In this document: positions 7,934 through 16,142 of the stretch, piece after piece | Layout: each line of letters begins with the position of its first letter | How positions within the stretch are numbered: the stretch's first letter is position 1 | Origin: Streptomyces fagopyri | Lineage (GTDB): Bacteria > Actinomycetota > Actinomycetes > Streptomycetales > Streptomycetaceae | Assembly (NCBI RefSeq): GCF_009498275.1 | Contig: NZ_CP045643.1 | Coordinates: 5,084,001 to 5,148,000, forward strand | Direction: 5' to 3' | Length of the DNA stretch: 64,000 bases | Translations under genes and position numbers: made by a program | Notes under the pieces: generated by a model | What the model saw: only the letters and a program-made list of their open reading frames with translations | What the model was told of the DNA's origin: nothing | Database searches by the model: none

Positions 7934-8659
7934 ATGGGCTGGACACGCACACGTCGGGCGGCAGCCTCGGCGGCTCTCGCGGGAGCGATCGGCGTCGTCC
8001 CGGCGACGCTGCCGCCGGCCCATGCCGGAACACGGACCGGGGCCGCGCCGTCGAACGCGACCGTGGCGGAGGAACGGGCCGGCTCGCCCGCGCCGCGCCC
8101 CCCTCGTCTCCCGCGGGACTTTCGCGGGAAGGGCAGATGGATCGTCCGGGACCTGGGCGTCACGGTCCCGTTCACCTGGGAGGGGCGCGGCGGCGACAGC
8201 CAGATGATCGCGGGCGGCCCGCAGTACCCGATCTGGTTCACCAACCTGATCCACCACGGCAGCCTGTACACGCTGACCTACAAGTGGCCCGGCCTGACCG
8301 ACCATCCGTGCTCACAGATCCCGGGCTTCGACCTCGACCGGTTGAACCAGGCGTTCCGAGGCGCGCGGTTCGTGGGCCGGGAGATCCTCCAGCGGAAACC
8401 GGACCGGTATGTGAACCACTGGCGGGTCGGGGTCGTCCTGCCGAAGCTGCCGCCGGGGAAATTCCTGCGGGTGCCCCTCGCGCTGGGCGACATCTACGTC
8501 GACCAGAAGGATCGGGGCACGTTCTGGCAGGTGCTGCAGTTCGGCATCCAGAATCTCTACGACCCCGCGCTGGACGAGTGGCTCGTGATGGACACGTTCG
8601 AGCACAAGCCCGGCACGGTCACGCTCCCGCCGCGCTGCTCACCACCCCCGTTGACCTAG
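7934..8659 (+). CDS. Secreted protein of unknown function
   Basis: A 241-aa protein with a twin-arginine-like start (MGWTRTRRAAASAALAG), a hydrophobic core and an AHA cleavage site near residue 31. The mature part has conserved-looking aromatic segments (GGPQYPIWFTNLIHHGSLYT, DRYVNHWRVGVVLPKLPPGK) and a single Cys near the middle plus one near the end. No family was recognised. AGAGGGAGACCC precedes the ATG. Upstream lie unusual tandem repeats. Confidence 0.75.
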   Translation: MGWTRTRRAAASAALAGAIGVVPATLPPAHAGTRTGAAPSNATVAEERAGSPAPRPPRLPRDFRGKGRWIVRDLGVTVPFTWEGRGGDSQMIAGGPQYPIWFTNLIHHGSLYTLTYKWPGLTDHPCSQIPGFDLDRLNQAFRGARFVGREILQRKPDRYVNHWRVGVVLPKLPPGKFLRVPLALGDIYVDQKDRGTFWQVLQFGIQNLYDPALDEWLVMDTFEHKPGTVTLPPRCSPPPLT

Positions 8660-8691
8660 GCGACCTGCCGGGGCACGGGCGGCGGCCGGGG

Positions 8692-9273
8692 TCAGTGGCC
8701 GCCGCTCGGCCGGTCGCAGGCGGCGTGGTCGGGATAGCCGCCGAAGGCGTCCGCCTGGGTGCCGTCGCGGCCCATCGTGCCCTCCACGCACAGCGGGTAG
8801 GTGTCGATGAGGAATCCGATCCCGGTGGGGCCGTCCTGGTACGACCGGATCTTCTCGGCGGGATAGCCGAGGCCGGTGAGCGCGTCGAGGGTGCTGTTCG
8901 GCGTGAAGTCGGCCCGCTCTCGCAGAGGTTCGAGCGCGCCCTTGATCCGCGCGATGGCAGCGAGCCCCTCGCACCGCTGCCGGCCGTGCAGCGGGAAGGG
9001 CACCATGAAGCCGTGGTTCTCGGCGTAGTGGTCGGTGGGCGGCGTGGCCGGTGCGGAGCTCCGGACCTCCGACGGTGTCGGTGTGGGGCTCTCGCCGGGG
9101 CACCGGAAGTCCACCGGCGCGCTCGGTGTCGCCGCGGCCCGTGACGGTGTGCCCGCACCGGCGTCGTCCCCCGGCCGATGCGTCCCGCACCCCACCGCGA
9201 GCACGGCCAGTACGGCCGGCACCACCATCGGTACCGTCGCGAGCCGGACCCCCGTCGTCCTGATCAGTGTCAT
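8692..9273 (-). CDS. Putative lipoprotein of unknown function
   Basis: The N-terminus carries a signal peptide ending in a lipobox-like LAVLAVGC, giving a predicted lipidated cysteine. A Pro/Thr-rich linker follows, then a domain of about 110 residues with cysteines in RQRCEGLAAI, YPLCVEG and HAACD that could form disulphides. I took the ATG at 9273 (GGAGG 12 bases upstream) rather than in-frame ATGs at 9309 and 9282. It is convergent with the preceding secreted-protein gene, only 32 bp away. Confidence 0.7.
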   Translation of the reverse strand: MTLIRTTGVRLATVPMVVPAVLAVLAVGCGTHRPGDDAGAGTPSRAAATPSAPVDFRCPGESPTPTPSEVRSSAPATPPTDHYAENHGFMVPFPLHGRQRCEGLAAIARIKGALEPLRERADFTPNSTLDALTGLGYPAEKIRSYQDGPTGIGFLIDTYPLCVEGTMGRDGTQADAFGGYPDHAACDRPSGGH

Positions 9274-9456
9274 GTCCGCGATCATCCTCCGGGCCGCGGC
9301 GCGCGTCATGAGTACGTCTACTCAAGCCGGGCCCCTCGGCTTCGGGTGGTGACGGCAGGCGGGGCGGTATACGTTCGAAGAGGGGGTGGCGTCGCGCTGT
9401 CGTGCCTGGTCGCGGCGTCGGTCTCGGCCCCGCAACCCACGCCGTGAGGTGCCCCC

Positions 9457-10176
9457 ATGAGGATCCAGGAGTCGATCGCCTTCGTCACCGGAGCGAACCG
9501 CGGGCTCGGTGAGCACTTCGCGCGGGAGCTGGTCGCCGCCGGAGCGGCCAAGGTCTACGCGGGAGCCCGCGATCCCGGGAAGGTCACGGTGCCCGGGGTG
9601 GTGCCGGTCGCCGTGGACATCACCGACCCGGAATCCGTGCGCGCGGCGGCCGAGCTGGCCCAGGACGTGACGCTGCTGGTCAACAACGCGGGTTCGACGA
9701 CCCGGGCCGACGTGCTGACGGCCGGTCTGGACTCGTTCCGCACCGAGTTCGAGACGCACGTTCTCGGCACCCTCGCCATGTGCAGGGCCTTCGCCCCCGC
9801 CCTCGGACGCAACGGGGGCGGCGCGATCGTCAACGTGCTGTCCGTGCTGTCCTGGCTGTCGGTCACGGCCAGCGCCGGTTACGCCGCCGCCAAGGCCGCC
9901 GAGTGGTCGGTGACCAACTCCTTGCGGCTGGCTCTCGCGGAACAGGGCACGCAGGTCACCGCCCTGCACGTCAGTTACATGGCGACGGACATGGCCGCGA
10001 GCGTGGCGGGTCCGAAGGCCGATCCGGTCGCGGTGGCCCGTGCGGCGCTCGACGGTGTCGAGGCCGGACTGTACGAGGTGCTCGCCGACGAAGCCAGCAG
10101 GCAGGCCCAGGCGGCGCTGTCCGAGGGGCCGGGGGCGCTGTTTCCCCAGCTGGACGGGCGACCGGGGCTGATCTGA
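9457..10176 (+). CDS. Short-chain dehydrogenase/reductase (SDR)
   Basis: The 239-aa protein is a classical SDR. The cofactor loop TGANRGLG is at residues 11-18, NNAG follows about residue 82, the catalytic serine region is in NVLSVLS, and the YAAAK active site lies near residue 143. The Arg after YAGAR suggests NADP preference. The substrate cannot be told from sequence. The last eight codons (LDGRPGLI) are repeated just after the stop codon, a small tandem duplication. Confidence 0.9.
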   Translation: MRIQESIAFVTGANRGLGEHFARELVAAGAAKVYAGARDPGKVTVPGVVPVAVDITDPESVRAAAELAQDVTLLVNNAGSTTRADVLTAGLDSFRTEFETHVLGTLAMCRAFAPALGRNGGGAIVNVLSVLSWLSVTASAGYAAAKAAEWSVTNSLRLALAEQGTQVTALHVSYMATDMAASVAGPKADPVAVARAALDGVEAGLYEVLADEASRQAQAALSEGPGALFPQLDGRPGLI

Positions 10177-10202
10177 AACTGGACGGGCGGCCGGGGCTGA
10201 TC
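10150..10202. repeat. 24-bp direct duplication across the SDR stop codon
   Basis: Bases 10150-10173 and 10179-10202 are identical except for one base. The first copy encodes the SDR C-terminus LDGRPGLI; the five bases between provide the stop codon. The second copy is untranslated. This is a recent local duplication. Confidence 0.85.
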
Positions 10203-10396
10203 CGAGCTCCCGGGAGTCCATCGATCAAGCGTCCGTCAAGTGGCCCGGACGTCAGGCGGCCCGGGGCGAGGCAGCCCCGAGGCGAGGCCGCCGAGCGTCC
10301 CGTCGTTCGTCCGACCGCGTCCTCTGCGTCCGCCGTCCGCCAAGTGTCGGCAGCTCACCACTAGTTGGCAGCTCACCACGAGTTGGCCAAGTGTCC

Positions 10397-11158
10397 TCAG
10401 CGCGCCACAAGTTGCTGGCCGCCGTCGATGTCGTACGTGCCGCCGGTCAGCGCGTCATTGCCCATGATGTGTACGGCGAGGGCGGCCACGTCGGCCGGGC
10501 CGACGACCCGCCGGATGGGCAGTGTGGCCCGCAACTCCGCACGCCGGGCCTCCAGTCGGTCGTCGAGGAGCGTGGCCGACAGGGGTGTGTCGACGAATCC
10601 GGCGGCGATGAGGTTGACCCGGACCGGCGCCAGTTCGAGTGCCAGGTTGGCGACGAGGGCGGGCAGCGCCGCGGTGAGGGTCGAGGCGACGGACATGCCG
10701 ATGCCGGGCCGCCGGCCGCCGGTGCCGCCGACGAACAACAGGGTGCCTCCGGCCCGGACCTTGCCCCGGCTGTGGACGCCGACCCCGAGCGTCATGGCGA
10801 GCCGCTCGCCCATGTGGCGACCGGCCACCGCGGGGTCCATGTCCGCCAAGGGCATGTAGAACGGGCCGCCGGCGGTGACCATCACGTGGTCGACCGGTCC
10901 GGGAAGGCCGTCGAAGAACCGCTTCAGCCGCTCGGTGTCGCCGGCGTCGAACGCGGCCGTGTCGAGCGGTTCGAGTGCCCGTGCCGCCTGCCGCAGCCGC
11001 TCGGGGTCCCGGCCCACCAGGATCACCTGACCGCCGTCCGCGCGTACCCGGCGGGCGGTCTCGAGTCCGATGCCCGCGCTGCCGCCGATCACCACGACGG
11101 TCCGGCCGGTGAGGTCGTACGGCCGGTGGGGTTTTGGGGCGTCGGGCGGGCCGGACAT
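10397..11158 (-). CDS. Short-chain dehydrogenase/reductase (SDR)
   Basis: The 253-aa SDR has GGSAGIGLETA as cofactor loop (about residue 24), an NAG-equivalent TAGG, and a C-terminal GGTYDIDGGQQLV typical of the fold. The usual YxxxK appears altered: after the GGTGG strand the active-site helix reads MSVASTLTAALPALVANLAL without Tyr/Lys, so it may be a divergent or atypical SDR. GGAGGGCTAGCGACC precedes the ATG and the gene follows the AOC-barrel gene stop by five bases, so the two form an operon. Confidence 0.85.
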   Translation of the reverse strand: MSGPPDAPKPHRPYDLTGRTVVVIGGSAGIGLETARRVRADGGQVILVGRDPERLRQAARALEPLDTAAFDAGDTERLKRFFDGLPGPVDHVMVTAGGPFYMPLADMDPAVAGRHMGERLAMTLGVGVHSRGKVRAGGTLLFVGGTGGRRPGIGMSVASTLTAALPALVANLALELAPVRVNLIAAGFVDTPLSATLLDDRLEARRAELRATLPIRRVVGPADVAALAVHIMGNDALTGGTYDIDGGQQLVAR

Positions 11159-11163
11159 GGTCG

Positions 11164-11697
11164 CTAGCCCTCCTGCTGGTCGTCCACGATGATGTGGAAG
11201 GTGAGCCGCCGTTCCGTCACGGCCGCCGGGACGGTGTGAGTGCCCGCGGGGACGGTGTGCACGAAGCCCCGGGCCGAGCGGTAGTCGCCCGTACCGCCCG
11301 TGACGGCGATGTCGACCGAGGCGGCGGCCGGCAGGTGCAGCAGGGCCTGTGAGGTGATCTGCCCCTGGGGCAGGGCGAAGGTGCCGAGACACTGGAGTTC
11401 GCCCGGCTTGGTCAGGATGTACGTGCACACGACACTGTGGTCGCCGATCTTCTTGCCGTCGCGGTACAGGTCCTCGGCGATGACGATCCCGTCTCCCGGG
11501 CTGAGCCCCTTCTTGCCCACGTCGACGTTCTCGGAACGGGTCTGCTTGGCCACCAGCTGGATGATTTCCGTGTGCTGGCGAATGCGGGGGCCGGTGTCGG
11601 AGGCCGACGCGCGGGCCGAGACCGCTGGGGCGGTACAGAGGAGGACGGCGGCCAGACCCGCGGCCGCGCTCAGACTGCTGGGACGGAACTTGCGCAT
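11164..11697 (-). CDS. Secreted allene-oxide-cyclase-barrel-like protein
   Basis: The 177-aa protein has a signal peptide (MRKFRPSSLSAAAGLAAVLL, cleavage near VSARA). The mature domain is typical of the dirigent/AOC-like barrel found in Streptomyces: DVGKKGLSPGDGIVIAEDLY, CTYILTKPGELQCLGTFALP, SVDIAVTGGTGDYRSARG. The GGTGDY.ARG motif is the family hallmark. Its enzymatic role is unknown; plant relatives steer radical coupling or cyclisation. It is the first gene of a two-gene operon with an SDR. Confidence 0.8.
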   Translation of the reverse strand: MRKFRPSSLSAAAGLAAVLLCTAPAVSARASASDTGPRIRQHTEIIQLVAKQTRSENVDVGKKGLSPGDGIVIAEDLYRDGKKIGDHSVVCTYILTKPGELQCLGTFALPQGQITSQALLHLPAAASVDIAVTGGTGDYRSARGFVHTVPAGTHTVPAAVTERRLTFHIIVDDQQEG

Positions 11698-11744
11698 GGA
11701 ACGTCTCCCCTGTGCCGCGGAGAGGTGCCTTTCGCGCCTTATTT

Positions 11745-11756
11745 TACCGTTCGGTA
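11745..11756. promoter_or_regulatory. Inverted repeat, possible TetR-type operator
   Basis: TACCG-TT-CGGTA is a perfect 5-bp inverted repeat, of the kind bound by many TetR-family repressors. It lies about 48 bp upstream of the AOC-barrel/SDR operon start, where a promoter is expected. No tetR gene lies beside it, so the assignment is weak. Confidence 0.35.
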
Positions 11757-11975
11757 CGATCCGGTGCTCGACGCCCCTTCACCCGGCCGCGCGACCGGTC
11801 CAGGGCAGGCGGTCCCGCTGGTGGCAGGAGGAAGGGTCCCGCCGTGACCGGGGGGTGAAGCCCCGTCGTGGCAGGGAGGAGAGTCCGGCCGTGACCGAGG
11901 GGAGGACCTCGCCGGTGACCGGGGGAGAGCCTCGGCGGCCACGGATGTTCGTCAGGACACGGAGAAACGGGGAAA

Positions 11976-12003
11976 GGGCCCCGTCGTGGTGACGGGGCCC
12001 TTC
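11976..12003 (-). terminator. GC hairpin terminator of the cysteine-rich peptide gene
   Basis: GGGCCCCGTC and GACGGGGCCC form a perfect 10-bp stem with a GTGGT loop. It lies 36 bp beyond the end of the minus-strand gene at 12039, and on that strand is followed by TTTCCCC. Confidence 0.7.
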
Positions 12004-12038
12004 TGGATCCGCGCGCCCTGGCGGGCCGGGGTGTCCGG

Positions 12039-12191
12039 TCAGCCGCACTGGCAGGGGTTGCCGGACTGGCAGCCGCACCCGCAGCCGGAGCCGCAGCCGC
12101 AGGCGCCGAACAGGGTGAGGCTTTTGATGTCGGCGGGCTGTTCGGTGTCCCGGTCCTGGGTCGGGTCGGGCGTGGCGGGGGATTCGGCCAT
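12039..12191 (-). CDS. 50-aa glycine/cysteine-rich peptide
   Basis: The polar N-terminal half (MAESPATPDPTQDRDTEQPA) is followed by DIKSLTLFGA and a 20-residue tail with seven cysteines (CGCGSGCGCGCQSGNPCQCG). GGGAGG lies 7 bases before the ATG. The leader-like front and Cys/Gly tail could mean a RiPP precursor or a small metal-binding (metallothionein-like) protein. No modifying enzyme is adjacent. It is encoded downstream of phoU on the same strand, with its own terminator. Confidence 0.7.
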   Translation of the reverse strand: MAESPATPDPTQDRDTEQPADIKSLTLFGACGCGSGCGCGCQSGNPCQCG

Positions 12192-12379
12192 GGGGTCCTC
12201 CCTCAGCGGGGCCTCAGTGAGGCATCGAGGCATGGGTGCCTACGCCTATTCCATGCCCGTTCCGATGGGCGCATCAACGGCGCACTGAGGCTCACGAGCG
12301 CCCCCGGAGCCCGGGAGCAGGCCCCTCGCGCCCGGTCTCCGTTCCCGCCGCCCGGGTCCCGATCTCCCCGCCCGGGCTC

Positions 12380-13069
12380 TCAGACCCCTTCCGCCCCCGT
12401 CGCGGGGTGGATGTCCGCCTGGATCTCGTCCGCGTGCTCACCCGTCACCAGGTACACCACGCGCTTGGCCACCGACACCGCGTGGTCGGCGAAGCGCTCG
12501 TAGTAGCGGCCGAGCAGGGTCACGTCGACGGCCGTCTCGATGCCGTGCTTCCAGCGGTCGTCGAGGAGGTGCTGGAAGAGCGTGCGGTGGAGGAGGTCCA
12601 TGTCGTCGTCGTCCTGCTCCAGCTGGAGCGCGAGGTCGACGTCCTTGGTGATGACGACCTCGGCGGCCTTGGCCATCAGGCGCTGGGCGAGCTGGCCCAT
12701 CTCCAGGATCGTGGCGTGCAGGTCGTGCGGGACCCCGCGCTCGGGGAAGCGCAGCCGGGCCAGCTTCGCGACGTGCTGGGCCAGGTCGCCGGCGCGCTCC
12801 AGGTCCGCCGACATGCGCAGGGACGTGACCACGATGCGCAGGTCCGTCGCCACCGGCTGCTGGCGGGCCAGCAGGGCTATCGCGCGGGCCTCCAGCTCGT
12901 GCTGGAGATCGTCGACCTTCTGGTCGGCCGCGATCACGCTCTCGGCGAGCTTCAGGTCGGCGTCGAGGATGGCCGTCGTGGCGCGTCCGATCGCCGACCC
13001 GACGAGCCGGGCCATCTCGACCAGACCCTCGCCGATCGAGTCAAGTTCCTCGTGGTACGCGTCACGCAT
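12380..13069 (-). CDS. phoU: Phosphate signalling protein PhoU
   Basis: The 229-aa protein has the two PhoU three-helix repeats, with metal-binding acidic clusters (E..ERAGDLAQHVAK, about residues 85-100, and YYERFADHAVSVAKRV near residue 195). MRDAYHEELDSIGEGLVEMA is the standard Streptomyces start. PhoU links the Pst transporter to the PhoR kinase and dampens Pho signalling. It is divergent from phoR-phoP, with a PHO-box-like element between them on its own strand. Confidence 0.97.
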   Translation of the reverse strand: MRDAYHEELDSIGEGLVEMARLVGSAIGRATTAILDADLKLAESVIAADQKVDDLQHELEARAIALLARQQPVATDLRIVVTSLRMSADLERAGDLAQHVAKLARLRFPERGVPHDLHATILEMGQLAQRLMAKAAEVVITKDVDLALQLEQDDDDMDLLHRTLFQHLLDDRWKHGIETAVDVTLLGRYYERFADHAVSVAKRVVYLVTGEHADEIQADIHPATGAEGV

Positions 13070-13199
13070 CGTGTTGTCCCTCTCCTACGTCACCTTTTGG
13101 GGGCCTTGGGGCCGGGCCCCGGGCGTCTGCTGACCGCCGGACGGGCCCCGTGAACCCCACGCTCCCACGTTCCGGCTCGTACGCGTCCGTTTCCGGCAT

Positions 13200-13232
13200 C
13201 CCAAATGAACCACCCCTGGCTCCTGAGTGAAC
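13200..13232 (-). promoter_or_regulatory. PHO box (PhoP-binding direct repeats) upstream of phoU
   Basis: On the minus strand, GTTCACTCAGG and GTTCATTTGGG are two 11-base units separated by a third, degenerate 11-base unit. This matches the Streptomyces PHO-box layout (direct 11-nt repeats beginning GTTCACC). It lies in the phoU/phoR divergent region, where PhoP autoregulation is established in S. coelicolor. Confidence 0.65.
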
Positions 13233-13305
13233 TCTGGGCGACGAGTGTTCGAGGTCGCACTCGGATGGCTGTGGCCTGGCGTGACGACATGCCTAACCTG
13301 GAGGC

Positions 13306-14583
13306 ATGGACGTGAACGCGGCGGTCGCCGCAGCGGCAGCGATCGCCGGAGTGCTCACCGGTGTCATCGCCATGCTGGCGTTCCGCTGGAGCGAGCGCGA
13401 CCAGAAACGCCCCACCCGCACCTCCCTCCACACGGACCCAGTGCTTCCGCCAGGTGTCGACACGGTTCTCTCCGTGCTCCGCTCCTCCGCCGTGGTGCTC
13501 GACGAGGCCGACGCCGTCGTCAAGGCCAGCTCCGCCGCGTACGCCCTCGGGCTGGTCCGCGGGGGCAAGCTCGCCGTCGAGCCGATGCTGCAGATGGCGC
13601 GTGACACCCGCCGGGACGGCGAGATACGCCAGGTCGAACTGGATCTGCCGAGAAGGGGCACGGGGCGCGGTGAGGCGCTGGCCGTCTCCGCGCGCGTCGC
13701 GCCGCTGGGCTCCCGACTCGTACTGCTGCTGGTCGAGGACCTCACCGAGGCGCGGCGCATCGAGGCCGTACGCCGCGACTTCGTCGCCAACGTGAGCCAT
13801 GAGCTGAAGACCCCCGTCGGCGCGCTCTCCCTGCTCTCCGAGGCCGTGATGGACGCCTCGGACGACCCGGAGGCCGTGGAGCGTTTCGCCGGGCGCATGC
13901 AGATCGAAGCCACCCGGCTCACCAATCTCGTGCAGGAGCTCATCGACCTGTCGAGAGTGCAGAACGACGACCCCCTGGAGGACGCCGAGCCCGTGCGGGT
14001 CGGCGAACTCGTCGCCGAGGCCGTCGACCGGTGCCGCCACCAGGCCGGCACCAAACAGATCACCATGGCCGCCGGTGGTACCGCCGAGCTGAGCATCTGG
14101 GGAAACCGCGGCCAGCTGGCCGCCGCCCTGGGCAACCTCGTCGAGAACGCCGTCAACTACTCGCCCGCCCGCACCCGGGTGGGCATAGCCGCGCGCCGGG
14201 TGACCGCGCCCGGCGGAGACCTCATCGAGATCGCCGTGACCGATCAGGGCATCGGCATCTCCGAGAAGGACCGGGAGCGCGTCTTCGAGCGCTTCTACCG
14301 CGTCGACCCGGCCCGTTCCCGCCAGACCGGCGGTACGGGCCTGGGCCTCGCGATCGTCAAGCACGTGGCCGCCTCGCACGGCGGGGAGGTCACGGTGTGG
14401 AGCTCCGAGGGTCAGGGCTCCACGTTCACCCTGAGGCTGCCGGAGGCGGGTGCGGCCCGCGACCGCGTGACCGATCACCACATGCCCGGACTCGACGAAG
14501 ACGACGAGACCGAGCAGCCCGACGGGACGACCACCGTCTCATCCCCGTATGAACCGCTTCCTGCCCCGGAGGTCCTTCCGTGA
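13306..14583 (+). CDS. phoR: Sensor histidine kinase PhoR (SenX3-like)
   Basis: The 425-aa protein has one N-terminal membrane helix (residues 4-26), a PAS-like region (VLRSSAVVLDEADAVVKAS), a HisKA helix with the phosphorylated histidine in VSHELKTPVGAL (His165) and a HATPase domain with N box (NLVENAVNYSP), G1 (DQGIGIS), F box and G2 (GGTGLGLAIVKH). It senses phosphate limitation and phosphorylates PhoP. The final GTGA overlaps the phoP start by four bases, so the pair is coupled. Confidence 0.95.
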   Translation: MDVNAAVAAAAAIAGVLTGVIAMLAFRWSERDQKRPTRTSLHTDPVLPPGVDTVLSVLRSSAVVLDEADAVVKASSAAYALGLVRGGKLAVEPMLQMARDTRRDGEIRQVELDLPRRGTGRGEALAVSARVAPLGSRLVLLLVEDLTEARRIEAVRRDFVANVSHELKTPVGALSLLSEAVMDASDDPEAVERFAGRMQIEATRLTNLVQELIDLSRVQNDDPLEDAEPVRVGELVAEAVDRCRHQAGTKQITMAAGGTAELSIWGNRGQLAAALGNLVENAVNYSPARTRVGIAARRVTAPGGDLIEIAVTDQGIGISEKDRERVFERFYRVDPARSRQTGGTGLGLAIVKHVAASHGGEVTVWSSEGQGSTFTLRLPEAGAARDRVTDHHMPGLDEDDETEQPDGTTTVSSPYEPLPAPEVLP

Positions 14584-15260
14584 CCCGAGTGCTCGTCGTC
14601 GAGGACGAGGAGTCCTTCTCCGACGCCCTGTCGTACATGCTCCGCAAGGAGGGCTTCGAGGTCGCCATCGCGACCACCGGGCCCGACGGACTCGACGAGT
14701 TCGAGCGCAACGGCGCCGACCTCGTCCTCCTCGACCTGATGCTGCCGGGGCTGCCCGGCACGGAGGTGTGCCGTCAGCTGCGCGGCCGCTCCAACGTTCC
14801 GGTGATCATGGTCACCGCCAAGGACAGCGAGATCGACAAGGTCGTCGGGCTGGAAATAGGAGCCGACGACTACGTCACCAAGCCCTTCTCGTCCCGCGAA
14901 CTGGTCGCCCGTATCCGGGCCGTCCTGCGCCGCCGGGGCGAGCCCGAGGAGGTCACCCCGGCCGCGCTGGAGGCCGGTCCGGTCCGGATGGACGTCGACC
15001 GCCACGTGGTCACCGTCTCCGGTTCCAAGGTCGACCTGCCGCTCAAGGAGTTCGACCTCCTGGAGATGCTGCTGCGCAACGCGGGCCGCGTGCTGACCCG
15101 TATGCAGCTCATCGACCGGGTCTGGGGCGCCGACTACGTCGGTGACACCAAGACCCTCGACGTCCACGTCAAGCGCCTGCGCGCGAAGATCGAGCCGGAC
15201 CCGGGCGCGCCGCGGTACCTGGTGACGGTACGGGGGCTCGGCTACAAGTTCGAGCCGTAA
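14580..15260 (+). CDS. phoP: Response regulator PhoP
   Basis: A 226-aa OmpR/PhoB-family regulator: receiver domain with the acidic pocket VVEDEE, phospho-acceptor Asp52 in VLLDLMLPG, conserved VTAK and TKPF, then a winged-helix DNA-binding domain (RMQLIDRVWGADYVGDTKTLDVHVKRLRAKIE). It controls the phosphate regulon by binding PHO boxes. It starts with GTG overlapping the phoR stop and is followed by a long two-way terminator. Confidence 0.97.
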   Translation: MTRVLVVEDEESFSDALSYMLRKEGFEVAIATTGPDGLDEFERNGADLVLLDLMLPGLPGTEVCRQLRGRSNVPVIMVTAKDSEIDKVVGLEIGADDYVTKPFSSRELVARIRAVLRRRGEPEEVTPAALEAGPVRMDVDRHVVTVSGSKVDLPLKEFDLLEMLLRNAGRVLTRMQLIDRVWGADYVGDTKTLDVHVKRLRAKIEPDPGAPRYLVTVRGLGYKFEP

Positions 15261-15365
15261 ACCGGCCCTCCGGGGAACGGGCGCCCGGAGATCCGGCGCC
15301 CGGGAACGGGACACGCCGGCCCTCCGCGGGCCGGCCCTCCACCGGCCGCCGCGCGCGTCTGCCGG

Positions 15366-15417
15366 ACCACGCCGAAGGGCGGTACCCCTGACCGGGGGTA
15401 CCGCCCTTCGGCGTGGT
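15366..15417. terminator. 23-bp perfect hairpin between phoP and a convergent gene
   Basis: Arms 15366-15388 and 15395-15417 pair perfectly around a six-base loop (TGACCG). It lies between the ends of phoP and the minus-strand lipoprotein gene, so it probably serves both directions. Confidence 0.85.
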
Positions 15418-15476
15418 GCGGACGTCGTGGAGGCGTCGTACGGTGCTGCCCGTCCCGGCGTGCGCCGGGACGCCGG

Positions 15477-16142
15477 TCACTGGCCGGAAGCGGACTCCGT
15501 GGCCGTCCCCGTGGCGGTCGCGCTGGACGAGGCCGAGTCCGACGGCGCGCCCGGCACGGAGTCGGACGGCGAGCCGGAAGCGTCCGGCTCGCCGGTCGCG
15601 GAGCCGGTCGCCGTCGCGCCGGGCGCCGCCGGGATGTCGCTCGGACCCCACTTGGTGAAGTAGCTCGCGGCCGGGACGACGAACGCGCGCAGGTTCACCG
15701 CACCGGTCTTGCTGAAGGTGAAGGTGACCTTCTGCGCGTTGCCGTCCTTGACGGCCGTCCCCGGGGAGGTCAGCGCCGCGGAGGCGTTGCCCTTGCCGCC
15801 GAGGATGACGGCGCCGCCGGCCGGGACGGTCAGCTTGCCCTTGCCCCCGGCGGGGGTGATCTGGGCGGTGGCGCCGGCGATGCTGACGGAGTCCAGGGTC
15901 TGTGCGGTGCGGCCGTTGTTGAACAGGGTCGCGGAGATCACCGCCGGGCCCGTGGACGTCGTGTCGGGCTGGGTGATGACGAGGGCGTTCTGGATCTTGA
16001 TGTCGCCGACGCTGGTCGCCGCGTTGTCCGGCTTGACCTCCAGCGTCTGTGCGTCGTTACCGGCAGCGCACGCGGCGAGCGAGGCGAGCGAGAACGCAAT
16101 GGCGGCGGCGGCGAGGGCGCCGCGTCGAAGGCTGCTGCTCAC
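15477..16142 (-). CDS. Putative lipoprotein with DUF461-like domain
   Basis: The 221-aa protein starts at a GTG (AAGGAG upstream) with a signal peptide ending in a lipobox (ASLAAC). The core beta-rich domain (IKIQNALVITQPDT, VISATLFNNGRTAQTLDSVSI, GGAVILGG...) resembles the DUF461/PCu(A)C-like copper-chaperone fold, but the Met/His copper ligands are not evident. The C-terminal 50 residues are Ser/Ala/Thr/Pro rich. It is anchored outside the membrane. Function unknown. Confidence 0.8.
   Translation of the reverse strand: MSSSLRRGALAAAAIAFSLASLAACAAGNDAQTLEVKPDNAATSVGDIKIQNALVITQPDTTSTGPAVISATLFNNGRTAQTLDSVSIAGATAQITPAGGKGKLTVPAGGAVILGGKGNASAALTSPGTAVKDGNAQKVTFTFSKTGAVNLRAFVVPAASYFTKWGPSDIPAAPGATATGSATGEPDASGSPSDSVPGAPSDSASSSATATGTATESASGQ

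Noticed and set aside
11761..11975. Small coding gene in the GTGACCG-rich region
   Set aside because: The open frames are short, repetitive Arg/Gly/Pro sequences with no start signal; the region looks like degenerate GTGACCGGGG repeats.
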